Below are positions 39,601 through 47,642 of a stretch of 64,000 nucleotides of DNA, one piece after another. Under the pieces are notes generated by a model. It saw only the letters and a list, made by a program, of their open reading frames with translations. It had not been told where the DNA came from and ran no database searches. The position numbers were made by a program, and so were the translations under genes. Positions within the stretch are counted from its first letter, which is position 1, and every line of letters starts with the position of its first letter. This DNA is from an uncultured Caryophanales bacterium (lineage in GTDB: Bacteria; Bacillota_I; Bacilli_A; RFN20; CAG-288), in the NCBI GenBank assembly GCA_905211645.1, contig CAJMBK010000001.1:1-64000 (forward strand). Reading direction: 5' to 3'.

Positions 39601-40399
39601 TAGATATCCTCTTGTTTTAGATATCTTATTCAACAGACAACATGATGATATGACTAGAGTTTCACTCTACAACTTAATCATCAAAGATTATGGCTTATTC
39701 CCAATTGAAATTGATACTTTCAAACTTATCTTTGATAGAAATAATGAAGTCGGAGCTTTGATTAAATCTATTCAAACTTTCAAAGATAGAATACATTATT
39801 ACGGTATCAATGATGTTGATGCTATCTCTAGAAAGATTTCAAACTACTTCAAGAACGGCAATAGACTTTATAGTAATAGATATTACCTCTACGGTTCCAA
39901 AGAAGAATATGAAAATAGATTGAATGCATTTATCGAATCACTTCCTAGCTATCCTAAGGATGAAGATATTATTGATGTTATCAATTCTGGTGACTTCTAC
40001 AAGTTCTGTAACTTGTGCATACCAATCAGAGAAGACCACTTAGCTAAATTGGTTAACACCGATTTCCAACTTCTCATCACCATGAACTTAGAAGCAAAGA
40101 ACTTAGTTCAAAAAGATGGTTTTATCTGCTTTAACAGAATTGTTTCCAACTCTTTGAAGAATAACAAAGTTGTCTTAAGAAAAGTTGTAGAAATCTCTGT
40201 TTATGAAGTTGCTGCAGGTGTCTTTGAACTTCTTAGTAATTTCGATTACTTAACTAGACCAATGATTCTTGAAGCTATCTCCAAGAGTTATGAAATCTAC
40301 ACACACGAAGATATCGAAGCTTTAGTTGATAAAGCACTCAATGTTCTTATCGAGTATGACATGATTGGTTCATACTTCGATAAATACTTCCTTATTTAA
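36614..40399 (+). CDS. Giant protein with DUF4011/DUF3320 helicase layout but degenerate motor and nuclease motifs
   Basis: 1261 residues from GTG 36614, or about 1256 from ATG 36629, which fits the GGAGA ribosome site better. Its regions match the large superfamily-1 helicases of the DUF4011 type: an N-terminal NLYFCIAVL/PYVGLAHVKVRL segment (about 113-142), a P-loop position reading DNENVGKS (285-292) followed by NALIITKDNKQKKKVQNVL, a long coiled region (500-800), the DEAS-box position reading HFDYLIIYDSLNF (896-908) followed by NVIFVKHSVEDL in place of GD-KQL, a nuclease-like part (about 960-1045), and a C-terminal wHTH-like part with CIPIREDHLAKL. Most of RecA-like domain 2 is missing, and the Walker B acidic pair is lost. 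It is probably not an ATPase, yet it is intact and well translated, so a structural or binding role is likely. Confidence 0.7.
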   Translation: METMLMYDFYKSMISFKFEKTSQMEEFLKSKSCDCFFASKKVLLDFLNGKRIKVNLIDKSKFELEDNEDLTNEKYEEELSKIKQNLERDTFYFSSYENDIHEVFNEYYKKDNLYFCIAVLKTHHYELINTNPYVGLAHVKVRLVHDSENYYMTLKSPDVIYDKQFIHIFKVRLGEDLTYETNNFNYDDYINFVNQFVEKGYFSLQDEFCITDCDLDYMNFSYTLFKHKVDMVEDSLEQIIDNQVNIQNYNKQFYNSNKKKVFSLTNLDIVSDILENYKTFRFSLDNENVGKSFERSFLRYLVSSKKNALIITKDNKQKKKVQNVLDANGFAGFYPRHNFNEVNTNLRDEFLDSYNINETTIYTDAEKDMIAEYSRLRTYHSPLDEKFINKVETVFGEAFHVTLNKAAYFLNNAEHLIDTKFDINKYSIDDYVKDQVFFSKLDTYSSFNCISLKENLCYGLSFDKERLSYKETIQVTENVKQAIVNLLNYFKELNVRSWRIGSFDSLTDIFETENNLYELNKYSGFDVKYFNYAKDSEIRTTFNNLVELNEDFLDAKKEISKYFNDPNFVYSKSISSFYLSIVNNDEDKKANKKIIKQNLVKKSDYRSFMKDMEQFVIKEKNFYDRLAEVESIFGIEVYSADGINKIRKNFDYIDEVETYFHLRETSANISFNSDFVKKYYTDVEYRQNLLDVVFPTMDKMIEALKSALTSYREIHKEDDTNYEAMSFKKLLNLFSLRASMTKQQLEEYALYIDSLKKTSENLKTFIKIFNDKGYSFSTCKNDYFASLYNNIYLSYLDETINDSDEKLENKISLIYFLLKNNPLLVKKTIMDANKERSEFLKSDFFKERISALNHTYSFNSLPSTKAILNAVSNVYNIVYPVSVFSVEEIEVYLNIHFDYLIIYDSLNFTDAELAYFISMYPNVIFVKHSVEDLRLKDIPLIKFDINKILNGIFDYTRVTSYLREYLIKVLAHHNISVEPSDPEDFSEPLIATYDGVRYPLVLDILFNRQHDDMTRVSLYNLIIKDYGLFPIEIDTFKLIFDRNNEVGALIKSIQTFKDRIHYYGINDVDAISRKISNYFKNGNRLYSNRYYLYGSKEEYENRLNAFIESLPSYPKDEDIIDVINSGDFYKFCNLCIPIREDHLAKLVNTDFQLLITMNLEAKNLVQKDGFICFNRIVSNSLKNNKVVLRKVVEISVYEVAAGVFELLSNFDYLTRPMILEAISKSYEIYTHEDIEALVDKALNVLIEYDMIGSYFDKYFLI

Positions 40400-40405
40400 A
40401 ATAAA

Positions 40406-40438
40406 AGCTGTCAGAAATTCATCTGACAGCTGTTTTTA
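40406..40438. terminator. Terminator between the giant gene and the TM2 genes
   Basis: AGCTGTCAG and CTGACAGCT form a perfect stem around 8 nt, followed by GTTTTT on the plus strand and TTTTAT on the minus; it probably stops both convergent units. Confidence 0.9.
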
Positions 40439-40454
40439 GTTAAATAAGTTTCTT

Positions 40455-40850
40455 TTAGATTCTGGATGAGATGTAATCATCCATCTTTTGTGCAGTTTCT
40501 TTAGAGAAGTACTCGACTGGATTAAGTTTGTATTGATCTAAAATAGCAAAGATTAAATCTAAGATATTCCAGATGAAACTTACACCGATAAGCATGAAGA
40601 CTATCTTCATAAGAAAATAGAAAACACCAAGTTTTGTTCCACGGGAATAATAGAGCTTATCAATACCAAGCCAACCTAAGAAAATAATGATTAAGATTAA
40701 GGCAAGCTTATTTGGTGTTTGCTCAATTTGATTAGGGCCAGAAGCTTTAACTTCTTCCTGGTTTGTAGAAGATTCTGTTGTAGTTTCTTCAGCTTTTGTT
40801 TCTTGAACCACTTCGGCTTCTACGACTTCTTTGTTTTCTTTTTCTTGCAT
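40455..40850 (-). CDS. TM2-domain membrane protein (with acidic N-terminal extension)
   Basis: 131 residues. A Glu/Thr/Val-rich N-terminus of about 45 residues is followed by a TM2 domain: NKLALILIIIFLGWLGIDKLYY, then YFLMKIVFMLIGVSFIWNILDLIFAIL. The charged turn GIDKLYYSRGTK between the two membrane segments is the family signature. TM2 proteins have no firm function in bacteria. A shorter paralogue (40866-41120) lies directly upstream in the same operon. Confidence 0.85.
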   Translation of the reverse strand: MQEKENKEVVEAEVVQETKAEETTTESSTNQEEVKASGPNQIEQTPNKLALILIIIFLGWLGIDKLYYSRGTKLGVFYFLMKIVFMLIGVSFIWNILDLIFAILDQYKLNPVEYFSKETAQKMDDYISSRI

Positions 40851-40865
40851 AGCCTTTACCTCTTT

Positions 40866-41120
40866 TTATTCGAAGTAATCTCTAAAATCGAATTTATATT
40901 TCTTTCTTAAAATTTGGATGCAATCGAAGATGTTCCAAAAAATTCCAACGATAATAAATGTGCATAAGAATTTAATGGCTGCGAATTTCCAAGTTTTATT
41001 CCATTGTTTTGCGTAGTAAAATTTATCAGCACCAAACCAACCAAGGAATAATGTAATGAAGAATAAACCCCAGTTAATTTTTGGCTTTTCTGCAGTTTCT
41101 ATTTGTGTGTAATTATTCAT
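40866..41120 (-). CDS. TM2-domain membrane protein (short)
   Basis: 84 residues, essentially only a TM2 domain: KINWGLFFITLFLGWFGADKFYYAKQWNKTW, then KFLCTFIIVGIFWNIFDCIQIL, closing with KYKFDFRDYF as in the longer partner (QYKLNPVEYF). The two genes clearly arose by duplication. The 15-bp gap to the second gene indicates one operon; the pair follows the superoxide reductase gene by about 90 bp on the same strand. Confidence 0.85.
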   Translation of the reverse strand: MNNYTQIETAEKPKINWGLFFITLFLGWFGADKFYYAKQWNKTWKFAAIKFLCTFIIVGIFWNIFDCIQILRKKYKFDFRDYFE

Positions 41121-41211
41121 TTAAAATCTCCATAATTTTCAATTTATTTTATTATATATAGATTAATATCTCAAATTATCAATGAATGAAAACACACCAA
41201 TTCGGGCTTAA

Positions 41212-41586
41212 TTAGATATTTTTAACCCAGAGACCGTGAAGGTTGCAGTATTCATAGACTGCGACAGGCTTTTCATCTTTGACAACAAATGATGCAGCAG
41301 GTTTCTCACCTGGATGTAAAACTCTGACGTGAACGCCTTTATCTGTTTCTAATGCGATGAATTCGATGTAATGATTATCTAACATTGGATGTTCAACTGA
41401 ACCGACAACGACATCAACGACATCACCATTAACTGTAACTTCAGGAACGTGTTTTTCTGTTACTGCATCTGTTGTGTTTGCAACTAATTTCTTATTTGTA
41501 CCTTCGCAGCATGCACCGCTTTCTTTTGCAGTTAAGACAACAGCTAATGCATCGCAAGGTGTTTTGATAAATTTAATATTTTTCAT
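41212..41586 (-). CDS. Superoxide reductase (neelaredoxin/desulfoferrodoxin C-terminal type)
   Basis: 124 residues, reducing superoxide to peroxide without producing oxygen. All five ligands of the mononuclear iron are visible: H46 (EKHVPEV), H66 (VEHPM), H72 (NHYIEF), C114 and H117 (YCNLHGLW). The start has CDALAVV and CC, but not the full desulforedoxin rubredoxin-like four-Cys set, so it is a one-iron form. It stands behind an AGGGAGG ribosome site. The promoter (TATAATTTA) and a phased GTTCA array 72 bp upstream of it are shared with dnaX. Confidence 0.92.
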   Translation of the reverse strand: MKNIKFIKTPCDALAVVLTAKESGACCEGTNKKLVANTTDAVTEKHVPEVTVNGDVVDVVVGSVEHPMLDNHYIEFIALETDKGVHVRVLHPGEKPAASFVVKDEKPVAVYEYCNLHGLWVKNI

Positions 41587-41613
41587 AGGATTTAATCCTC
41601 CCTTTATATGTAA

Positions 41614-41619
41614 ATTATA
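41614..41619 (-). promoter_or_regulatory. -10 element TATAAT of the superoxide reductase gene
   Basis: On the minus strand TATAATTTA sits 28 bp upstream of the start; no -35 of quality lies at 17 bp (AGAGGA), as at the dnaX promoter. Confidence 0.6.
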
Positions 41620-41690
41620 ATCTATAAAAATTAAATTCCTCTTTTAATGCTTTCAAAGATGAGTCGATGCTTATTTTGCTTATTCAGAAT

Positions 41691-41750
41691 GTTCATAAAA
41701 TGTTCAAATTATGTTCATATTTTGTTCAATTTTCGTTCAAATAAAGTTCA
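41691..41750. repeat. Phased array: GTTCA repeated six times at exactly 11-bp steps
   Basis: GTTCA begins at 41691, 41702, 41713, 41724, 41735 and 41746, with AT-rich 6-bp spacers. A degenerate GTTCT lies two periods further on at 41768. It starts 72 bp upstream of the superoxide reductase -10 element and matches the array upstream of dnaX. Confidence 0.8.
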
Positions 41751-42095
41751 AAAATTTATCACATTTTGTTCTTCATGCGGGAAAACAATAGGTTATTGAA
41801 GAGTATTAATTCAGATGAAAAATTTAGTTTGAATCATTGAATTTTGAATGCTTTGCTTATTTGAAAATACGCAAAATAAGCATTAGGATGTACTGAATTA
41901 AATGTTGCTGTTCCATTGAATATTTCACAATTATTTATCTATGCAACTCTTATAAGTTAATTCAAATTGGTAATTTAAAATATTTCATGCTTTGTATTCA
42001 CTTTACTGATATTCAAATTTACAGTTTCTACTCAATATTTAAAAATTATTTCATACACTTTTAAACTTGTGTATTATCCCGTGAAATAATAGTTT
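41751..42095. other. AT-rich intergenic region with GCTTATTT inverted repeats
   Basis: GCTTATTT and AAATAAGC pair at about 41858-41889 and a further GCTTATTTTG occurs near 41669. These are candidate hairpins or operators between the superoxide reductase and rpmH. No gene is seen. Confidence 0.35.
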
Positions 42096-42124
42096 GAATA
42101 AACACCCTTTAATTTATATAATAA
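42096..42124 (+). promoter_or_regulatory. Promoter of rpmH
   Basis: TTGAAT (42096-42101) and TATAAT (42119-42124) are 17 bp apart, near the ideal sigma-A pattern. Transcription would begin near 42131, leaving a leader of about 55 nt before the GGAGG ribosome site of rpmH. Confidence 0.8.
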
Positions 42125-42185
42125 GAAGGCTTTATTACATTTTAAAGCCATTTTTAATTATGTTTTTTGGAGGTTTTAAATAAAT

Positions 42186-42320
42186 ATGAAAAGAACTTAT
42201 CAACCAAGTAAGATCAAACATGCACGTATGTGTGGTTTCCGTGCTAGAATGGCAACCAAAGACGGTCGTAACGTTTTAAGACGTAGAAGAGCAAAAGGCA
42301 GAAAACGCTTAACTGCTTAA
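42186..42320 (+). CDS. rpmH: Ribosomal protein bL34
   Basis: 44 residues (MKRTYQPSKIKHARMCGFR... ending KGRKRLTA), full length and highly basic. It belongs to the large ribosomal subunit. The Cys at residue 16 (MCGF) replaces the usual THGF. The gene starts the rpmH-rnpA-yidC-jag-mnmE cluster that in Bacilli lies beside dnaA but here is about 19 kb away. Confidence 0.97.
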   Translation: MKRTYQPSKIKHARMCGFRARMATKDGRNVLRRRRAKGRKRLTA

Positions 42321-42340
42321 TTTAAGTTAATTTGTCTTAG

Positions 42341-42667
42341 ATGATCAAAAAATATCGTCTTTGTAAAAAAGCTGATTTTGAGAATGTAATCAAAGGAAAA
42401 ATTAGACTAAAAAATAATAATTATTCAATTATTGCTGAGAAAAATCAGCTTGATCATATAAGAATCGGTATTTCAGTATCGAAAAAGCTAGGAAAGGCAC
42501 ACTTAAGAGTTCGAGTAAGAAGACAAATTAGAAGTATGATTGCTCAATTTGATATCTATCCTTGCAAATTAGATGTAATTATCATTGCAAAGCCAGGCTT
42601 TTTGACTAGCTCTTACCAAGACAATTTAAAAATTCTAAAAGAGATGATTGATAAAATCATTTTATGA
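42341..42667 (+). CDS. rnpA: Ribonuclease P protein component
   Basis: 108 residues. The RNR-type motif reads GKAHLRVRVRRQIRSMI (usual form: KKxGKAVxRNxxKRxxRE), so it is a divergent member in which the Asn-Arg core is RVR. It helps the catalytic RNase P RNA mature tRNA 5' ends. The start (MIKKYRLCKKADFENVI) fits the family, and the position after rpmH is conserved. Confidence 0.9.
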   Translation: MIKKYRLCKKADFENVIKGKIRLKNNNYSIIAEKNQLDHIRIGISVSKKLGKAHLRVRVRRQIRSMIAQFDIYPCKLDVIIIAKPGFLTSSYQDNLKILKEMIDKIIL

Positions 42668-42679
42668 AAGGAATAGACC

Positions 42680-44212
42680 ATGAGCCGTAACACTAAAAAG
42701 TTCGCAACTCTACTCGGCGCTGTCGGTATCTTAACTATGACTGCCACTTCCTGCAGTCTTACCGATCCATTCTGTACACCTACTGATAAAACTCAGCAGA
42801 TGTATAACTTTTATGCTGAAAATGTCGTTAATTCCAAACAGTCTGACGAAAATGGTATATTCGAAGTTGTTTATGACGAAAATGGAAATACCACTTTTAG
42901 TCAGAATTTTTATAATACCGTAACTTCAGGTAGCAATACGACACCAATGACTTTGCCTAGTACAAAGTTCACAAATTTCATCGATCAAAAAGTTAAGTCA
43001 TACATCGAAGTTGATTCAAACTTCGCAGCAGAAATTAACGCAATTTCAGACAATTTTGACAACGACGCAATTGAACTTAGAGTTAAACGCTCTTTAGCTT
43101 TATTTGGTGGTTATGACGAAGATCCTGCAACTCAAGTCTTATGGAAAAACTACGACAGATGGGTTGAAGAATATACCAAAGCAAACCAAGGTACATCAGA
43201 TCTTCCTAGTACTGCTTTTATAAATTTCTTTAAGAGCACAATTAATAACGGTGCTGCAACAATGCAAGCTTGTATCACCGCAAATGATGGCGTTTTCTCA
43301 AATGGAAGCACCTACATTCAAGGTAAGACATGGGGTGAAGCCTTCTCAGAATATGGTTTCTTAGAAGGTTTACTTGTTTACCCTATTGCCATTATGCTTG
43401 AATTCTTCACAAATTCATTTGGTAACACAGGTATCGGCCAAGTTTTAGCCATCTTGATTGTCACATTCATTGTCAGATTAGTTCTCGTTATCATTTCAAT
43501 CTTCACACAGAAGAGTCAAAACAAGATGACAGAGTTACAACCTGAGATTGCATTGTTACAACAGAAGTATCCAAACGCCGAAACTGATAGTAACCAAAAA
43601 GCACAACTTGCACAAGAAACAAGACAAATTTATAAGAAGAACGGTGTTCACCCATTCTTACAATTTGGTATCTTGATTATCCAATTCCCACTCTTCATCT
43701 GTGTTTGGGCGGCATTACAAGGATCAGCTGTCTTATCCTCAGGTTCATTCTTAGGATTAAGTTTAACAGCAACAATCTCAGAAGCATTCATGTCATTCTC
43801 AGGGCAATCTGCCACAGCAGCAATCTTATTCTTAATGCTCTGTGTATCTCAATTTATTTCAACAATGATGCCTCAATGGTTCCAATCTTGGACCAAGAAG
43901 AAATTTGTCAGAGTCACTGTTCAATCCAATGTTGATGAGAAACAGGAAAAGACAATGAAGATTGTATCTGTTGTCATGATTGTCTTCATCTGCTTCATGG
44001 GTATTTCATTACCATCAGCTATGGCAATGTACTGGTTCTTCGGTGCTCTTATCACAATCTTCCAAACACTCTTTATGCAACTCTTAGCAAGAAGATCAAG
44101 AAGAAAAGGTTCTAAAGGTGGTGATGGTTCATCACTCGCTTACGAAAGAAGAAGTAAGAATAACGATAAAAAGACTGCAAAGAAAGTCAAATCTATTCGC
44201 TCAAGCAGATAA
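42680..44212 (+). CDS. yidC: Membrane protein insertase YidC/OxaA
   Basis: 510 residues, inserting proteins into the membrane with or without Sec. It starts with a lipoprotein signal (lipobox TATSC, Cys25), as in Gram-positive YidC, then a long extracellular region of about 200 residues, much bigger than the Bacillus form. The insertase core has IVTFIVRLVLVII with the conserved Arg in the first core segment, QPEIALLQQKYPN, and PFLQFGILIIQFPLFICVWA. A basic C-terminal tail (RRSRRKGSKGG, ending KSIRSSR) likely contacts the ribosome. It lies between rnpA and jag as usual. Confidence 0.95.
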   Translation: MSRNTKKFATLLGAVGILTMTATSCSLTDPFCTPTDKTQQMYNFYAENVVNSKQSDENGIFEVVYDENGNTTFSQNFYNTVTSGSNTTPMTLPSTKFTNFIDQKVKSYIEVDSNFAAEINAISDNFDNDAIELRVKRSLALFGGYDEDPATQVLWKNYDRWVEEYTKANQGTSDLPSTAFINFFKSTINNGAATMQACITANDGVFSNGSTYIQGKTWGEAFSEYGFLEGLLVYPIAIMLEFFTNSFGNTGIGQVLAILIVTFIVRLVLVIISIFTQKSQNKMTELQPEIALLQQKYPNAETDSNQKAQLAQETRQIYKKNGVHPFLQFGILIIQFPLFICVWAALQGSAVLSSGSFLGLSLTATISEAFMSFSGQSATAAILFLMLCVSQFISTMMPQWFQSWTKKKFVRVTVQSNVDEKQEKTMKIVSVVMIVFICFMGISLPSAMAMYWFFGALITIFQTLFMQLLARRSRRKGSKGGDGSSLAYERRSKNNDKKTAKKVKSIRSSR

Positions 44213-44226
44213 ACAAGGAGGTTTAT

Positions 44227-44916
44227 ATGAAAGAATACAAGGCACAAACCGAAGAAGAAGCAGTTGCAAAAGCTGCTGAAGACTTCAGAGTTTCTAAAGA
44301 AGAACTTCAATACGAAGTTACACAAGTCGTTAAGAGTATTTTCAAAAATAAACGTAGTGTTACTATCGCTTGCAAAGATTTGAATGATTTAGTTCAAGAT
44401 GTTACAAGTTACATCAATTCAATTCTTTCAGTCATCAACGTTGAAGCACGTCATTCCTACACTTATGATGCTACAACTGATATCATCGGTTGGACCATCA
44501 AACCTGTTAGAGAAGATGACGCACCAAGAGTTATTGGTTATCAAGGTAACTTCTTAAGATGTTTGAATGTTGTTTGTAGAGCACTTATTCAAAATAAATA
44601 CAATCATAACTACAGAATTCTCTTAGATTGTGATGGTTACAAGAATAAGAAATACGATCGTCTTGAAAAAATGGCAAAGAGACTCGGTCACGAAGTTCAA
44701 CACACTCAACAAGCTGTTGAATTGCCTGCCATGACTTCAGATGAAAGAAGAATTGTTCATAACGTCATCGCTAAGATGAACTATGTCCAATCCGCTTCAA
44801 CTGGTGTTGGTAAATTCAGACACGTCACCATCAAGTACGATCCTGAAAAGATTGTTTCCAAGAGAAAAAGATTTAACAAAAATAACAGTTCAGAAGCACA
44901 AACTTCCGAAGAATAA
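44227..44916 (+). CDS. jag: RNA-binding protein Jag/KhpB
   Basis: 229 residues: Jag_N (about 1-50, EYKAQTEEEAVAKAAEDFRV), a KH domain (about 80-150, ending GYQGNFLRCLNVVCR) and an R3H domain (about 155-220, MTSDERRIVHNVIAKM...). KhpB with KhpA acts as an RNA chaperone in cell division and envelope control in streptococci. A good GGAGG precedes the ATG. The C-terminal tail is Ser/Asn-rich. Confidence 0.92.
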   Translation: MKEYKAQTEEEAVAKAAEDFRVSKEELQYEVTQVVKSIFKNKRSVTIACKDLNDLVQDVTSYINSILSVINVEARHSYTYDATTDIIGWTIKPVREDDAPRVIGYQGNFLRCLNVVCRALIQNKYNHNYRILLDCDGYKNKKYDRLEKMAKRLGHEVQHTQQAVELPAMTSDERRIVHNVIAKMNYVQSASTGVGKFRHVTIKYDPEKIVSKRKRFNKNNSSEAQTSEE

Positions 44917-44940
44917 ACTTGAATAAAGAAGGGAATTAAA

Positions 44941-46299
44941 GTGTTACTTTTTGATACTATTGTTAGTTTAGTTACACCAAGATTAACTTCTGCAGTTTGT
45001 ATGGTTAGAATGTCTGGAAACGACACTCTAGCTATTCTTGATAAAGTCATTTTTAAGGATTCATCAACATTGGAACCTAACCGTGCTTATGTTATGAATC
45101 TTTATAAAGATGGCAAAAATAAGAAAGATATGATAGACCAGTGCGTTTTAACTTTCTATAAAGGGCCTAAGTCTTACACCGGGTTCGATATGGTTGAGTT
45201 TAGTTTGCACGGGTCTATTTTAATTGCAGATGAATTGATTGAAACTTTAACTAAATATGGAGCACGAGTTGCTCAAAATGGTGAATTTTCATATCAGGCA
45301 TTTTATAACGATAAAATGTCCCTTTTGCAGTCTGAAAAAATCAATGAACTAATCCATGCTAAAAGCTTAGTTAGTAAGAACTTGGCAATTACAGGAATTA
45401 CTAAAGATAGTCAAAACTTCATTGAAGAGATTAAAGATAAGTTACTTTTCACTTCTTCCTCAATTGAATTCATTATCGAAGATGAACTTGGTGATCATGA
45501 TGACTATGTCAATGAGCTTCAAAATATCTCTGAAACTCAAGTTGTTCCAGTTTTGAATACTCTTAAGAAAGTTTTATCTGATACTAAGAAATCTGCTCAA
45601 TTATTTAATGGTATTAAAGTTGCTTTAGTTGGTGAACCAAATGTTGGCAAATCAACTTTGCTCAACAAGATTTTGAATGAAGATAAAGCTATTGTAACAG
45701 CCATTCCTGGTACAACCAGAGACGTTGTTGAAGGTGAGACAATCTACAATGGAATTTATTTCAAACTCTTTGATACCGCAGGTATTAGAGAAACAGATGA
45801 TTTAATCGAGTCATTAGGTATTGAAAAATCTAAGAAGATGATGAATCAAGCCGATGTCATTCTCTTCTTATCTGATAATTCTTTGGATTATGAAGAAGAA
45901 ATCTTCACCCATCTTGAAGATAAGAATAAACCTGTTATTAGAATTTTTACTAAGAAAGATATTTCTAATAAGGTTCCTGAAAATTTTGATTTAGCTATTT
46001 CATCTAAAGATGAAAGTTACAATCAAATATTCGATTTAATCTTGAAGAGATTAAATCTTGATAATGTTTCTGATATTAAAGAGCACTTAACTCAAAGAGA
46101 AATTAGTTATCTTGAAAAGATAATTAATATCTTGGAGATGTTTGTTTCTGAAGCAAACGTTGGTTCTAACATCGATGTTTTAGGTGGTTTTATCATGTTT
46201 GCTATCGACGAAATTAACGAGATGCTCGGTCTTTCCAAAGGTCAAACAAAAGAGGATGTTTACGCCTCAATTTTTAAGAATTTCTGCTTAGGTAAATAA
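44941..46299 (+). CDS. mnmE: tRNA uridine-5-carboxymethylaminomethyl modification GTPase
   Basis: 452 residues starting with GTG. It makes the xm5U wobble modification of tRNAs with MnmG, which is not in this window. The N-terminal part (DTIVSLVTPRLTSAVCMVRMSG) binds folate; the GTPase domain has G1 GEPNVGKSTLLNKIL, G3 DTAGIRET and a later NKxD-like TKKD; the C-terminus ends CLGK, the conserved catalytic Cys motif. It is followed at once by tatD. Confidence 0.95.
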   Translation: MLLFDTIVSLVTPRLTSAVCMVRMSGNDTLAILDKVIFKDSSTLEPNRAYVMNLYKDGKNKKDMIDQCVLTFYKGPKSYTGFDMVEFSLHGSILIADELIETLTKYGARVAQNGEFSYQAFYNDKMSLLQSEKINELIHAKSLVSKNLAITGITKDSQNFIEEIKDKLLFTSSSIEFIIEDELGDHDDYVNELQNISETQVVPVLNTLKKVLSDTKKSAQLFNGIKVALVGEPNVGKSTLLNKILNEDKAIVTAIPGTTRDVVEGETIYNGIYFKLFDTAGIRETDDLIESLGIEKSKKMMNQADVILFLSDNSLDYEEEIFTHLEDKNKPVIRIFTKKDISNKVPENFDLAISSKDESYNQIFDLILKRLNLDNVSDIKEHLTQREISYLEKIINILEMFVSEANVGSNIDVLGGFIMFAIDEINEMLGLSKGQTKEDVYASIFKNFCLGK

Positions 46300-46300
46300 G

Positions 46301-47095
46301 ATGCATAAGATTATTGATACTCATATTCATCTCTATTCTGAAGAGATTGATAAGGATATTGAAAACTACTTAGATGACAACTTTTCTAATGATGTCATCG
46401 AGCTTTTTAATACTGCTGATTCTTATGAATCATTTGAGAAAATCTTATCACTTTCTTCAAAATACCCAGGAAAAGTCCACTCAATTTTAGGAATTCATCC
46501 TGAATATGCAAATTATGGAGAGGAATATTTAGAAAAAAGTATTGAGTTTATCAAAGCAAACAAAGATAAGATTGTCGCTGTCGGTGAAATTGGTTTAGAC
46601 TATCATTTTGATAAATCTGAAGAGACTAAAATTAATCAAAAGCACTACTTTATTAAACAAATTGAATTAGCAAAAGATTTAGGCTTGCCTATTGTTGTTC
46701 ATTCAAGAGATGCTAGTTTAGATACATATGAAATCATTGCTGAACACTGCAAAGGAATGAAGGTTGATTTGCACTGTTATTCATCTTCAAAAGAAGTAGC
46801 TGAGAACTATTTAAGGCTTAAAGATGTTGAAGTTTATTTCGGTGTTGGAGGTGTTTTAACTTTCAAGAACAATGTTGTTACTAAAGAAGTTGTTGAACAT
46901 GTTCCTTTAGAAAGAATTTTAACTGAAACAGATGCACCTTATTTAACTCCAGTCCCATTTAGAGGTAAGTTAAATAACCCTAAATACATTAAATATGTTT
47001 TAGAAAAGATTGCAGAAATTAAAAAGATGTCTGTCTTTGAAGTTAATGAAATTATAAACAACAATGTAAGGAGGTTCTTCAATGTTGGAAAATAG
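46301..47095 (+). CDS. tatD: TatD-family metal-dependent DNase
   Basis: 264 residues. Metal-binding motifs of the family are intact: IDTHIHL at the start, AVGEIGLDYH, PIVVHSRDA, DLHCYSSS and LTETDAPYLTPVPFRG. It is a 3'-5' exodeoxyribonuclease type implicated in DNA repair and degradation. The next gene, rnmV, starts inside its 3' end, so the two are coupled, as in Bacilli. Confidence 0.93.
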   Translation: MHKIIDTHIHLYSEEIDKDIENYLDDNFSNDVIELFNTADSYESFEKILSLSSKYPGKVHSILGIHPEYANYGEEYLEKSIEFIKANKDKIVAVGEIGLDYHFDKSEETKINQKHYFIKQIELAKDLGLPIVVHSRDASLDTYEIIAEHCKGMKVDLHCYSSSKEVAENYLRLKDVEVYFGVGGVLTFKNNVVTKEVVEHVPLERILTETDAPYLTPVPFRGKLNNPKYIKYVLEKIAEIKKMSVFEVNEIINNNVRRFFNVGK

Positions 47096-47642
47096 AAATG
47101 TTTACATTGTTGAAGGTAAAACAGATAAGGACAAACTTTCAAAATTAGGCTTCAAGTTTTTCATCTTAACCGAAGGTTTACATTGCACTGAAGAAACTCT
47201 TAAATTGACTCAAGAATGCTTGGATGCAGGTAGAAAAGTTATTCTTCTTGCTGATCCAGATGATAAGGGTCAAATGATTAGAAGAAAGTTTAAATCACAA
47301 TTTGGTGATAATGAAAATTACCTTTCCATCCTTTTGGATAAAAATAGTTGTAATGATGGTAAAAAGATTGGTATTGCTAACGCAAAAATGCAGTATTTAG
47401 CAGAAGAACTTGAAGAATACATCTCTTATGAAGATATAGAAGATGTTAAGAGATTTGTCGAATACGATATGGAATTAGAGGAAAAATTACACAACTATAA
47501 ATTCCGAGAATACTTAGTTAATAACTATTATTTCCAAAGTATGACATACAAATCTGTATTAAATTCTTTAAAAATGCTTAAAATATCTAATGAGGAATTA
47601 TTAGATAACTTACATAAATTTGAGGAGAGTTATGGAGTATAG
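47082..47642 (+). CDS. rnmV: Ribonuclease M5
   Basis: 186 residues. It cleaves precursors of 5S rRNA. The Toprim domain has YIVEGKTDKDKLSKLG with the catalytic Glu and LLADPDDKGQMIRR with the DxD pair; the C-terminal helical part binds the RNA with ribosomal protein uL18. It overlaps tatD by 14 bp and rsmA by 11 bp. Confidence 0.93.
   Translation: MLENRNVYIVEGKTDKDKLSKLGFKFFILTEGLHCTEETLKLTQECLDAGRKVILLADPDDKGQMIRRKFKSQFGDNENYLSILLDKNSCNDGKKIGIANAKMQYLAEELEEYISYEDIEDVKRFVEYDMELEEKLHNYKFREYLVNNYYFQSMTYKSVLNSLKMLKISNEELLDNLHKFEESYGV

Noticed and set aside
44941..44943. Possible alternative ATG start for mnmE further downstream
   Set aside because: The GTG start matches the family's N-terminal length and the folate-binding start; a later ATG would cut into it.
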